Origin: Aquimarina spinulae
GTDB taxonomy: Bacteria; Bacteroidota; Bacteroidia; Flavobacteriales; Flavobacteriaceae
Direction of reading: 5' to 3'
Length of the DNA stretch: 64,000 nt
Assembly: GCF_943373825.1 (NCBI RefSeq)
Contig: NZ_CALSBP010000001.1
Location: 372,001 to 436,000, forward strand
Under the pieces are notes generated by a model. That model searched no databases. It was not told where the DNA came from and saw only the letters and a list, made by a program, of their open reading frames with translations. A program made the position numbers and the translations under genes. Each line of letters starts with the position of its first letter. Positions within the stretch are counted from its first letter, which is position 1. This document shows positions 52,717 to 62,200 of this stretch, piece by piece.

Positions 52717-53541
52717 TTACTTTTTGGATCCGTTTTTCATGTTTTCTTTAACAAGTCCATAGAACTCATCAAATTTTGGATCAATTATAATTCTGGTAGC
52801 AGTTTCTATACTTTGCGAACCATATTCGCTTTTTCCCAGAACATCCATTCTTTTTGGGTCCACTTTAAAATCATTCTGTAGAGTCCTTACTACCGATGCA
52901 GCTTGTTTTGTACTAAGATCCCAATTATCGCTAATACTTTTGTCTTTAAAATTAATTGCATTGCTATTTCCTTCTACAATGATTTTTAAATCGGGTTTCG
53001 CATTTAAAGCATTTGCTATTTTTTCCAAGACACCTTTTGCTTTATCTTCAATAACACAATTATTATCATCTTCACCAAACAGTAATGTATTGGCCAAAGT
53101 AATTAACACAGCACCATTTTGTACGGCAATATTAGCATCACTGCCAAGTGCGTTTTTTAAAACGGTTAACGTTGCCAGTTTGGTAGAATCGGTTTTACCA
53201 ATAGCATCGTTTATCGTCTTAATCTGTTTATCTTTTTCCTGAAGACTTTCAAGAGAAGTTTCTAAGTTTTTAGCTTTCTGATTAGATAATTGGGTAAAAC
53301 TACTCATATTGGTCAAAAGAGAAGCATTGGTCTCTTTTAGATCTTTTACTTGTATCTCCATTGTTTCAACCTGAGTTAATGTTGCTTTTTCTTTTTTACG
53401 AGAATCATTTAACTCAGCTTCGGTAGTTTTTAATTCCTTTCTTAGCTTATTTATTTCTTCAAGAAGGTCCTTTTTTTTCTGTGCATGAATAGACAAAGTC
53501 GAAATAAACAATACACAAACAAATAAAATAATTTTTTTCAT
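52717..53541 (-). CDS. OmpA-family protein with periplasmic coiled coil
   Basis: The 274-residue protein has a signal peptide (FVCVLFISTLSIHAQ), a long heptad-rich coiled coil (about 22-115, KKKDLLEEINKLRKELKTTEAELND onward) and a C-terminal OmpA-like peptidoglycan-binding domain (about 140-265): ALITLANTLLFGEDDN-like strand, LEKIANALNAKPDLKIIVEGNSN and TKQAASVVRTLQNDFKVDPKRMDVLGKSEYG. The layout resembles a trimeric or dimeric periplasmic spacer tied to peptidoglycan. The usual lipobox is absent. Confidence 0.88.
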   Translation of the reverse strand: MKKIILFVCVLFISTLSIHAQKKKDLLEEINKLRKELKTTEAELNDSRKKEKATLTQVETMEIQVKDLKETNASLLTNMSSFTQLSNQKAKNLETSLESLQEKDKQIKTINDAIGKTDSTKLATLTVLKNALGSDANIAVQNGAVLITLANTLLFGEDDNNCVIEDKAKGVLEKIANALNAKPDLKIIVEGNSNAINFKDKSISDNWDLSTKQAASVVRTLQNDFKVDPKRMDVLGKSEYGSQSIETATRIIIDPKFDEFYGLVKENMKNGSKK

Positions 53542-53610
53542 CGATCTTTAATATGATTTGTTGCAATTGCTAAAGTAAAACATTTTTATAAATAACATGG
53601 CAACTGGTCG

Positions 53611-54045
53611 TTATGACTTTTCTAATAGTTGCTTTGCATTTTTAATACTAGAATTGATTTGGGCCTTTAATGAATTTACTTTAACTTCTTCTTCCTTAAG
53701 TAGTTTTATTTGCGAAGACACTTTTTCAGGATCTGTTTTGATGCCTTCTTCTTCATGAGGAAATTTGTCGCTAAAATCACTCATCCAGGTCATCATAAAA
53801 TCGTAGGCATCTTTTACTTCTTGTTGTGCTTTTGCATATGATTTCCCTTGAGCAGTGGTATCAATTTTAGTTTCTAGATCTTTTATAAGACTACTCATTT
53901 CACCCATTTTTGGCATAACTTCATCATGCACATCAATTACTTTTTGCATGAGAACATCAAATTCTTGTTCTTCTTTAGAAAGTTGATTGCAGGAAGTGAA
54001 TACTAATAGTAGTAGTGAGGTTGCGTATAAAAATGATAATTTCAT
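53611..54045 (-). CDS. Small helical lipoprotein, unknown function
   Basis: The 144-residue protein has an SPII signal (LLLLVFTSC, lipobox Cys19) and an all-helical, Lys/Glu-rich mature part (EEQEFDVLMQKVIDVHDEVMPKMGEM onward), with coiled-coil potential near the C terminus. Similar Flavobacteria proteins are sometimes loosely labelled viral A-type inclusion protein, a meaningless name. Function unknown. Confidence 0.75.
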   Translation of the reverse strand: MKLSFLYATSLLLLVFTSCNQLSKEEQEFDVLMQKVIDVHDEVMPKMGEMSSLIKDLETKIDTTAQGKSYAKAQQEVKDAYDFMMTWMSDFSDKFPHEEEGIKTDPEKVSSQIKLLKEEEVKVNSLKAQINSSIKNAKQLLEKS

Positions 54046-54090
54046 AATTGTAATTTTTTAAGTTTTTGTTTTGTTGCTAGTCTAAACGTT

Positions 54091-54234
54091 TCAAAGATAT
54101 TGTTTTTCCTTTTTCTTATGAAGCTTAGCCGCTTTGTATTGCTGTCCGATTTTATTCATTTTATGCATTTGCATCATAATCAAAAGGAGGCAAAATGAAA
54201 TTGCTGTAATTAGAATGAAAGTTAACATATACAT
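54091..54234 (-). CDS. Small membrane protein (47 residues) at the end of the PepSY unit
   Basis: An ATG at 54234, four bases after the PepSY gene's stop codon, opens a 47-codon frame. The product is one hydrophobic helix (MYMLTFILITAISFCLLLIM) followed by a strongly basic tail (KAAKLHKKKEKQYL). The tight spacing and charge layout support a real co-translated inner-membrane peptide, perhaps an accessory subunit of the PepSY protein. Confidence 0.65.
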   Translation of the reverse strand: MYMLTFILITAISFCLLLIMMQMHKMNKIGQQYKAAKLHKKKEKQYL

Positions 54235-54238
54235 TAGA

Positions 54239-55480
54239 TTAAGACTTTTTTATTTTATTTCTTAGATATTCTGTACTAATAATCAAAAGAAGACTTATTC
54301 CGAATAAAGGAAATACGATGGCTAAGATTCCTATCAGTATGATGATTCCATACCCGATTTTGAAGGTTACGGGTACTTTTGGGACTCCCCAATTTCCTTT
54401 ACGCTTTCGTAATATATAAGAAACCAATGCAGAAATACTCATTATAGTTAATGCTATTGCAGTTAGTAACATCAACCACCAGCTCCAGGCTCCGAACTCT
54501 CCTTGATGAAATGCCATAACCCACATTCGACCACGCATTAAAATCCCTACGTCATCCCAATTATTAGATAGAATTTGCTTGCCAGAATATTGATCAAAAT
54601 GAATCTTTTTTTGAGTATTCAGATCCGATGGATTTGCATTAGACACGCTAAAAACACTTTTAGGGCCTTTTGGAAAATGAACGAATACTTTTCCCGGAAG
54701 GTGAAGTGCTTCTGCTTTGGCTGCCATCTGATCTAATGTTAACGCATCTCCTTTATCTTTTGATTGTAATTGATGTCCTTTCCATGTAATTGGGTAGCCT
54801 GTATTGGTTATTTTTTGAAGATTTTTAAAATTCTCACCAACAACATCTGTCCAGGGAAAACCACCGGCCAGAATAAGGAGTAATAATCCAGAAATCCAAA
54901 ATCCTGTAATGGCATGTATATCTCTATAAAATGTTCTCTTTCCTTCGTTTGTTCTGGGTATAAAAATACCTTTTATTTTGCGACCACGATCGGGCCACCA
55001 AACATATAACCCGGTGAGTATTAGAACCACCATCCAACTAGCAATAAGTTCAACGATTTTGGTTCCAAATTTACCTGTGAGCAATTCACCGTGCAGTTTT
55101 CTAATTTTAAACATGTTTGTATCTCTGGTGATGATTTCTCCAGAAACATTTCCCGAATATGGATTTACATACAAACTGCTTTTACCACCAAAACGACCAG
55201 ATATAAACTCAGTGGCTTGGTTAGCAGTAGAAGTTAGAACCATTGTATTGGGCTTTTTGATAGCATTTTTGTTTGCGATTTCCCACTGTTTTTGTAGAGA
55301 AATAGGAGCTCCTTGTACAATGACCTCTTTAATATGCTTTTGTTTCGAGGCCTCATAATCTGCTTTGAATAGATATATCCCGCCGGTTATAGAAAGTACA
55401 ATGATAAACGGAAGAGATATTAATCCAGCAATGAAGTGCCATTTCCATAGCCATTGATTTAATTTTTTATTTTTTTTCAT
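54239..55480 (-). CDS. PepSY-associated transmembrane protein (iron/siderophore uptake type)
   Basis: The 413-residue protein shows the PepSY_TM layout: an N-terminal membrane helix (LWKWHFIAGLISLPFIIVLSITGGIYLFK), a first PepSY-like periplasmic segment, a helix pair with the invariant phrases KLHGELLTGKFG and RDIHAITGFWISGLLLLILAGG, a second PepSY segment (VFVHFPKGPKSVFSVS) and C-terminal helices. Histidines in WKWH, RKLHG and RDIH could bind heme, as proposed for ferric-siderophore reductases of this group. It lies 53 bases downstream of a TonB receptor gene, in the same direction, supporting a role in iron release after uptake. Confidence 0.9.
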   Translation of the reverse strand: MKKNKKLNQWLWKWHFIAGLISLPFIIVLSITGGIYLFKADYEASKQKHIKEVIVQGAPISLQKQWEIANKNAIKKPNTMVLTSTANQATEFISGRFGGKSSLYVNPYSGNVSGEIITRDTNMFKIRKLHGELLTGKFGTKIVELIASWMVVLILTGLYVWWPDRGRKIKGIFIPRTNEGKRTFYRDIHAITGFWISGLLLLILAGGFPWTDVVGENFKNLQKITNTGYPITWKGHQLQSKDKGDALTLDQMAAKAEALHLPGKVFVHFPKGPKSVFSVSNANPSDLNTQKKIHFDQYSGKQILSNNWDDVGILMRGRMWVMAFHQGEFGAWSWWLMLLTAIALTIMSISALVSYILRKRKGNWGVPKVPVTFKIGYGIIILIGILAIVFPLFGISLLLIISTEYLRNKIKKS

Positions 55481-55533
55481 TTCTTAACTAAATTTAGTCC
55501 TCGCAGATTTTTAAAACCTGCGAGGACGGGTTA

Positions 55534-57867
55534 TTAGAAGGTATACTTCACTCCAAGATGGAAAGCTCTCGGGTTTCCAATCGTAAAACTATTTTCTCCT
55601 CTAAATCTATTAAATGAGGCTCTGGCGGCATACAACTCATCAAAAACATTAAGCGCATGACCCCATATTTCGAAACTTTTATAATGAATGGTAGCTCTAA
55701 GGTTAAAAACAGAATGTCCACCATAGGTCGCAGTATCAAAAGTACCATCTTGATTGTCTATCTGATCTTCAAAACTGGTATTGTATTTACCTACCAATTC
55801 GTGTTCTGCCGTTATACTATATCCAAAATCACTTTCATACTTCTTACGATAAGTAATTAAAGAAGTTCCCAATAGATTGGGAGCCGTTTCTCTGTCGGTA
55901 TCAGAATAGTCAATTCCTCTATCATAAAACTCTACATAACGATGCTGTGCATAACTACCATTATGAGTTATCGATAACCCTTCTATAGGTATCCAGGTTA
56001 TACCGTACTCAATACCATATGATTGGGTTTTACCAGCATTGGTGCTAAAAAAGTTGTCATCCTGATCTCTTAAGGTAATTAAGGTGTTTTGCCCTTCGAG
56101 AAGATAAATAGCAGCATCTAATTTTAATTTTGAAGGAATAGTAAAATAACCTCCAAGTTCGTAATTATGATAACGACTTGGTTTTATACTTAGTAGTTCA
56201 TTTCGATTGCGATACAATGTAGAAACCTGAGGAGGTGCAAATCCTTGTGAATAGTTTGCATACACCCCGGTTTTTGTATTAAAGTTATAATTGACACCTA
56301 ACTTTGGAGTTAGATTATTAAAATTATCGACAGCATCATTTACACCTACGGTTTCAACTTGATTGTCATAATCGTATTCAAAACCATCATAACGTAGTGC
56401 TGCAGTGACTTTTAAGGCTTCTACAGGTGATATCTCATATTGAAAAAAACCTGCATAATTAAAGATGTTAGCTTTATAATTAAGGATAAAATCTCTAGAA
56501 TTAACAGCATACTCCAGGTTTCTCCCTGTTTCGGGATCCACAACGACTTGTATGGTCTCTGCTATATAATCTTGTGGTGAGTAATCTGCAGTAGTACCAA
56601 TGATTAATGAAGAATTGGCAAAGTTGAAATCTAACTTATGCTGAATTAATCCTACAAAGCTTTTAAACTGATTAGAGTTTACTTCTCCCGAGCCTAATCC
56701 TGTTAATTGCCCCTGATTTCTAAATTGACGTATTCTATAGGAAGGAATTTGATCCATTCGATTATTTCTAACCATAAAATTGAATGAAGTTTTATTGGCA
56801 TCGTTCCAAAATTTGTCTAGTGTAGTTCTGGCTCTAAATGTAATTGCTTCTCTTTCGGTAAACGTTTGATCACTTTCATAATTCCCTTCATTGTAATCGG
56901 TTTCACTTAGAGAACCAGACATGTCAGATCGATAATCTACAAGATCAAAAACAGTTGTCCATCTCGCAGTTTCGGTAATATCATACACCGTTTTAAAGGT
57001 AACAGCCAGTTTTTCATAATCGCTATGTTCTATAGGACCATCTTCACGCTGTACATAATGGCTTCCCAGATAAAAACCGAAGTTTTCACTGGTTTGATCA
57101 GAAACTTCAAACTCATACCGAGTTAGTCCTAAGTCATTAATTTGAAAACCAATACCGCCACTAAGTTTTTCTGTTGGGTTTTTGGTAATAAAATTAAAAC
57201 TACCTCCGATAGCTTCGCTACCATAAATACTTGAAGCCGGACCTTTTAATACTTCAACACGACCAAAAGAGGTATTGTTCATCTCTAATAATGCGTTATG
57301 ATTAAATACCGAAGTAGGTCGAATTTGCATACCGTCTTCCAGATATAAGAACAACGCTTTTGTAGAAATAGGAGTACGAACAGCCATAAAATGTTGTTCA
57401 TTACTTGCTGATCGTGAAGTAGACATAAATACTCCAGGCACCTGATTTACCAATTGATCGATGCCGAAGGCTTTGGTTTCGGCAATTGCCTGCGTATGTA
57501 TTGAAGCAATAGACCCCGGTACTTCAGAACGTTTTTGAATTTCTCTACTGGCAGAGGTTACCAAAACTTCTTCTAAGGCTACATTATTTTCTGCTAATCT
57601 AATGGTATTAAAAGCATTTGTTAAATTTACTTTTTTGGGGATATATCCCAGAAAACTAATAGTGACTTCAGTAGAGTTTTCTAATGTAATTTTAAAAACT
57701 CCTTCCGAGTCACTCATTACTCCATTAGTGGTACTATTAGATTCAATAATAGTTGCCCCTGATAATGGATTGTTAGTATGATCTACTATTTTTCCTTTAT
57801 ATGATTGTTGTGTATAGCCGTATACTCCTAAACATAGGGTAACTGCATAAACTAATATGTTTTTCAT
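55534..57867 (-). CDS. TonB-dependent receptor (probable ferric siderophore or heme receptor)
   Basis: The 777-residue protein has a signal peptide, a carboxypeptidase-D-like N domain (about 22-95; GKIVDHTNNPLSGATIIESNSTTNGVMSDSEG), a plug (about 100-230; EEVLVTSASREIQKRSEVPGSIASI, VEVLKGPASSIYGSEAIGGSFNFIT) and a barrel ending with an aromatic residue (HLGVKYTF). It is shorter than SusC and has no SusD partner. The PepSY gene downstream points to iron-complex uptake; the ligand is not known. Confidence 0.93.
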   Translation of the reverse strand: MKNILVYAVTLCLGVYGYTQQSYKGKIVDHTNNPLSGATIIESNSTTNGVMSDSEGVFKITLENSTEVTISFLGYIPKKVNLTNAFNTIRLAENNVALEEVLVTSASREIQKRSEVPGSIASIHTQAIAETKAFGIDQLVNQVPGVFMSTSRSASNEQHFMAVRTPISTKALFLYLEDGMQIRPTSVFNHNALLEMNNTSFGRVEVLKGPASSIYGSEAIGGSFNFITKNPTEKLSGGIGFQINDLGLTRYEFEVSDQTSENFGFYLGSHYVQREDGPIEHSDYEKLAVTFKTVYDITETARWTTVFDLVDYRSDMSGSLSETDYNEGNYESDQTFTEREAITFRARTTLDKFWNDANKTSFNFMVRNNRMDQIPSYRIRQFRNQGQLTGLGSGEVNSNQFKSFVGLIQHKLDFNFANSSLIIGTTADYSPQDYIAETIQVVVDPETGRNLEYAVNSRDFILNYKANIFNYAGFFQYEISPVEALKVTAALRYDGFEYDYDNQVETVGVNDAVDNFNNLTPKLGVNYNFNTKTGVYANYSQGFAPPQVSTLYRNRNELLSIKPSRYHNYELGGYFTIPSKLKLDAAIYLLEGQNTLITLRDQDDNFFSTNAGKTQSYGIEYGITWIPIEGLSITHNGSYAQHRYVEFYDRGIDYSDTDRETAPNLLGTSLITYRKKYESDFGYSITAEHELVGKYNTSFEDQIDNQDGTFDTATYGGHSVFNLRATIHYKSFEIWGHALNVFDELYAARASFNRFRGENSFTIGNPRAFHLGVKYTF

Positions 57868-58202
57868 TGTATATAATGAGTTGCAATGACGATTCTTTCC
57901 TAATTATTAGGATACCATTAAAAACACCACGTTTTTAGGCGTAGTAAGCCGAAAACAAATAGTCTGAACTCAAAAACCTTTTCATACAGAACCAAACAAA
58001 GAGCCTAACTTTTTCTTTGTCGAGGTATATAGGTTGATGATTTTTGAATTTTACTATGTGTTTATTCAACTAAAAATCTTAGTACTGATACCAGAAAGTA
58101 TCGTCTTTTAAATATTAAAAAATGTTGAATTTTTTGTAATAGTAATGTTTGAATAAGAACTGATGATCTATTCAAAAATTAAATTCAAAATATGGTGTGT
58201 AA
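57868..58202. other. Upstream region of the TonB receptor gene (335 bases)
   Basis: This gap holds a hairpin AAAAAC-5-GTTTTT at about 57917-57933 and otherwise AT-rich DNA. No Fur-like box or TANNTTTG match was found with confidence. No gene is seen. Confidence 0.4.
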
Positions 58203-58589
58203 TTAAGAAAAGATATACTCGGGAGGGTGATCAATATCTTTGGAAATCGTTTTTAGATAACAGTTTTTTAATTTCCAGTTCTGAGTATGTTCAGAAACAA
58301 ACGGACTTGTGTTTTTTATTTGTATTGTGTTTTCCTGAAAAAATAACGGAATAAAAGCTTCCGTTATAATAGTAATGTCAGAATTTTCTTTTGATGATTG
58401 TGTTTTCGCCTTCATTTGACTCATCAAATAACATTTACCATTACAATTAAGACGAGGACGTTCTTTATTTACACAATATTTTTCTACAATAATATCAATA
58501 TTAAGTTGGTAGTAGAGTACAGTACTGATTTCCATAGCGGGGCGTATGGCAAAAGAAAAAAATAACAATATGGAGAATAGAATTCTCAT
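58203..58589 (-). CDS. Small exported protein with a CNGKC motif, linked to TonB receptor
   Basis: The start is the ATG at 58589, which gives a signal-like helix (MRILFSILLFFSFAIRPAME) and about 128 residues; an upstream ATG at 58652 would bury it. The conserved part is YCVNKERPRLNCNGKCYLMSQM, with three cysteines suited to metal binding. Proteins with the P-x-x-x-CNGKC-x-L motif occur beside TonB-dependent metal receptors in Flavobacteriia, which fits this location 335 bases upstream of the receptor gene. The C-terminal half is variable and without a domain. Confidence 0.75.
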   Translation of the reverse strand: MRILFSILLFFSFAIRPAMEISTVLYYQLNIDIIVEKYCVNKERPRLNCNGKCYLMSQMKAKTQSSKENSDITIITEAFIPLFFQENTIQIKNTSPFVSEHTQNWKLKNCYLKTISKDIDHPPEYIFS

Positions 58590-58869
58590 CAGTATGCATA
58601 AAATTTCGTGCAAAAATACAAATTTGGATGGTTCTTTTATTCTAAAAAACAAATAAGCTGTTCTAAGCTCGTAAAATAAATGTTTTTCTTTGATCGAACT
58701 TCTCCTGATTATAAGCTTGTTTGATTTATGAAATACTATTTACGCTATTAAAAAAGGTAAACGATCAAATTAAGGTTAACATTAAATCAACTTTGGATAA
58801 TATACTATTGATAATCATTTTTTAAATCAACTAATTTTATATCAACTAAGAAACACAAACTTTAAAACA

Positions 58870-58962
58870 ATGAAAAACAATCAACTACATTCGTTTTCGG
58901 AACATAAGAACGAAATTATTCCTACACTTCAAGGTGTTTATGAAGATACTGACTCAGCATAA
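58870..58962 (+). CDS. Possible 30-residue peptide gene
   Basis: A frame of 30 codons starts at an ATG well separated from neighbouring genes. The peptide is hydrophilic and acidic at its end (MKNNQLHSFSEHKNEII start, VYEDTDSA end). It is followed by a strong stem-loop and a long untranslated stretch before the protease gene. It might be a precursor or signalling peptide, but no modification genes lie nearby. Confidence 0.35.
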   Translation: MKNNQLHSFSEHKNEIIPTLQGVYEDTDSA

Positions 58963-59031
58963 TTGTTTGGGCGTGATTTATTTTTAAAAACACACACACT
59001 TTGGTTTTTGCATATAACAAAAAGGCAAAGA

Positions 59032-59076
59032 AACATCTAGTAAACGGTAAATAGCATATTCGTTTATATAGATGTT
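59032..59076 (+). terminator. Stem-loop downstream of the 30-residue ORF
   Basis: Two stacked stems (AACATCTA/TAGATGTT at 59032-59039 and 59069-59076; TAAACG/CGTTTA at 59041-59046 and 59061-59066) with a small internal loop and a 14-base apical loop. There is no long T tract, so it may be a structural mRNA element rather than a classic terminator. Confidence 0.5.
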
Positions 59077-59261
59077 AAACGACTATTGATTTATGGTGTT
59101 GTATTATGTATAGACAATATTATAAAGGGCTTATTTCCTATTTTCGAGTATAAAGAATATCCTTTACTCTCGAGAAATACTTATTTATTTAAAACTTAAC
59201 TTATTTATCCTGATCGATAAACCTATAATAGATCGAGGGATATTTTATTTACACAAATCTT

Positions 59262-62200
59262 ATGAAATCTTTACAGTATTCTCTATATGAGAAAAAAACA
59301 ATATGGCTACTTTTTAGCCTTATAATGATAATCCAATTATCATTTGCTCAACACCACAAACCGATACCCAAGTCGTCAAATCATTCATCTGATCATTGCT
59401 CGAGAGTTTCGCATGAAAATGACGGCCATATTCCTAGTGTTAAAGCCAAAGACAATACTTTTGGAATCGCTAAAAAAGCAGCATGCCAATATAGTACCAA
59501 TGCAGAATGGGGGAGTTTGTCTACTTCTGCACTAATTAGTGCTATGAGACAAACTCATGATTATGATTGCTACAGGGATTTATTTGACTATAGTTCCTAT
59601 TCAGCTAGTATTTTTTCTAATACCAAGGTAAAAGCTGTAGCTAATGAAGTAAGAGGTCTGGCATCCTCCTATAATGGGACCAATAGTACAGGAATATATG
59701 GATTAACAATTTACCTACATATTGCTATTTATCTGGATTTTAATCAAACGTCAATTGATTTAACACCAGATACTTATAGTACAATACATGAGGCAATCGC
59801 CGGTTTGGGAAGTAACTCGTCACTTCTTAAGCATAGTGTATATGCTATGGATGTATTACAGGAAATACTTATAGTGGCAGGAGATTTAAAATCACGTCAT
59901 AAAACAGCTTCTATTAATCTTTTTGAAAGAGTGTTACGAGATTTTGCGGTTAACGAAACCTGGAAATCTATTACAGATCCAGATATAGAAAAAGCGTATA
60001 CTAAAGGGATGAATACGGTTTATAATGCTTTTTACAATAGTGTAACTGATGATTTTGTAAACGGACTGGATAGTGACAAACAATCTATTGATTTGTTAGG
60101 AAAGGCAGCAGTGAATAGTGCATTAATTAATAAAGGAGGAGATTTTCAATATTTGTGGCAAAATGCGACAGGTGCATTGGCTATACTAGCAAAATCAGAT
60201 AAACTTATAGGAAACATACAAAGTCACCTGGCTGCTATAACCAATTATTTCCCCAAATTATCTCCTAGTTGGGCAAAGGCAAAAATGGCTTTGAATCAAT
60301 ATGGAGATTGTAGTGCGTATAACCTTTGTCAACATCCATTATCTATACGGCAAGAAGTAGAAGAGTATTTGTTTCCAAAGACAGTATCTTATGATGATGA
60401 TAAAATGATCATTCGTACTCCTCTTAGTGATGAAAAAATACAAAATTTGTATCATGCTGCTAAACAAGTACAAAGTCAATTTTTTAGATTATTACAAACA
60501 GATGAACCGGTTGCAGGAGATACTAATACTACCATTAACATGATTGTTTTTGGTTCTAAACAGCAATATGATGATTATGCACCATTGTTATTTGGTATTC
60601 GTACTGATAATGGAGGAATGTATCTCGAAGGGATTGCGACTTTTTATACTTGGGATCGAACTGTTGGAGTAGAAAGCTCTTTATCTCTGGAATCGTTATT
60701 TAGACATGAATATTGTCATTATTTGCAAGGAAGGTATTTGGTACCAGGTAATTGGGGATCATCAGATATATATAAGAATAGTAGATTAGTTTGGTATGAA
60801 GAAGGTATGGCCGATTTTTTTGCTGGATCTACAGATACCAATGGAGTACAAATGTTAGCGCAAAATACCAGAGCTATCATCAATAAAGGATCGGGTTGGC
60901 CTTCGCTTAATACTGTTTTTAACTCGAGCTATACGAGTGGAAATTTTTATCATTACACCTACGGAAACGCGGCCTGGTACAATTGGTATCTTAACAATTT
61001 TGACTATTTAAAACGTTTTTTTGATTATACTCGAAATAATGACATTTCTGGATTTGATAATTTTGTAAGTGAACTTAGAAATAATGGAGAAACTTCGTAT
61101 AATAATTTCTTAAATAAGGTAAAAAATGAAGAAGTTACAGGATGGCAACCAACGACCAACTGGTCTGATGATAATCAAATTAGTATAGGAAACCCTTCTG
61201 CAATTCAAAATGAAATAGGAAACCTACCCAATACCAGTAATATTTCGGTTGCGATGGATGCCGAAAAATCGTATAGACGTTTTAAAATAGAAGGTAAAAT
61301 AACGGGGTCTGGTGCAGGAGCAGCTCCTAAAGATATTGCTAAACAGCTAGACAATGTTATATTGAAGCTAAGAGAAAATGAACTTGTAAATAATTTTAAA
61401 TATACTGTAGGGTATTTTAAAAATTTAAATTCATCAGGTAGCCGTTCTGCCGATTTTATAATCACAGGGCCACTTAAGGATGCCGATATTAGTGATAATC
61501 CGGTAGCAGAGTTTTCGGCTACAAATGTGACTACTATTGCAGGAGGGAAAATAGATTTTGTAAACGAATCTACGGGGCATATTACAGGTCTTGACTGGTC
61601 TTTTCCTTCTGGATCTCCTTCTAGTGTAACCGATCAACAAACGCCACAGATAACATATAATTCTCCAGGAGAGTATAATGTTACTTTAACGGCAAAAGGA
61701 ACTGCAGGAAGCAGTGATACAAAGACGATTCAGAATTATATTAAAGTATACTCTTCTGGTACGAATACATATTGTAGCGCCACCAATAAAGAAGGAGGAG
61801 ATGATGTACATATCACTAAAATTCAATTAGGTGATTTCGAGAATACTTCGGGATATACAACATCTTATGTAGATTATACCTCGTTGGCAGCAATAATACG
61901 AACCAATCAAAGTACTACATTAGATATTACAGTACAAAACGAACATTGGAGTTATAATGCATTAGGAGTGTGGATTGATTGGAATCAAGATGGAGATTTT
62001 GTAGATGCTGGAGAAGAAGTCTTTCATAAATATGCTGCGGGACCATATAATCAACAAATCACTCCTCCGTCTGGTGCAAAATTAGGCACAACCCGAATGA
62101 GGGTACGAATGAGTTATGGAGCAGAAGATAATATAACTCCTTGCGGAACGCAAAACAGTATTGGAGAAATTGAAGATTATTCAATTATAGTAACAAATGA

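Noticed and set aside
59344..59535. Short plus-strand frame with ATG
   Set aside because: It is out of frame inside the large protease gene, whose own frame is open from 59262 to the window end and carries the protein motifs.
61205..61640. Two minus-strand frames of 86 and 68 codons
   Set aside because: Both are antisense to the PKD and pre-PKD part of the protease gene and have no independent support.
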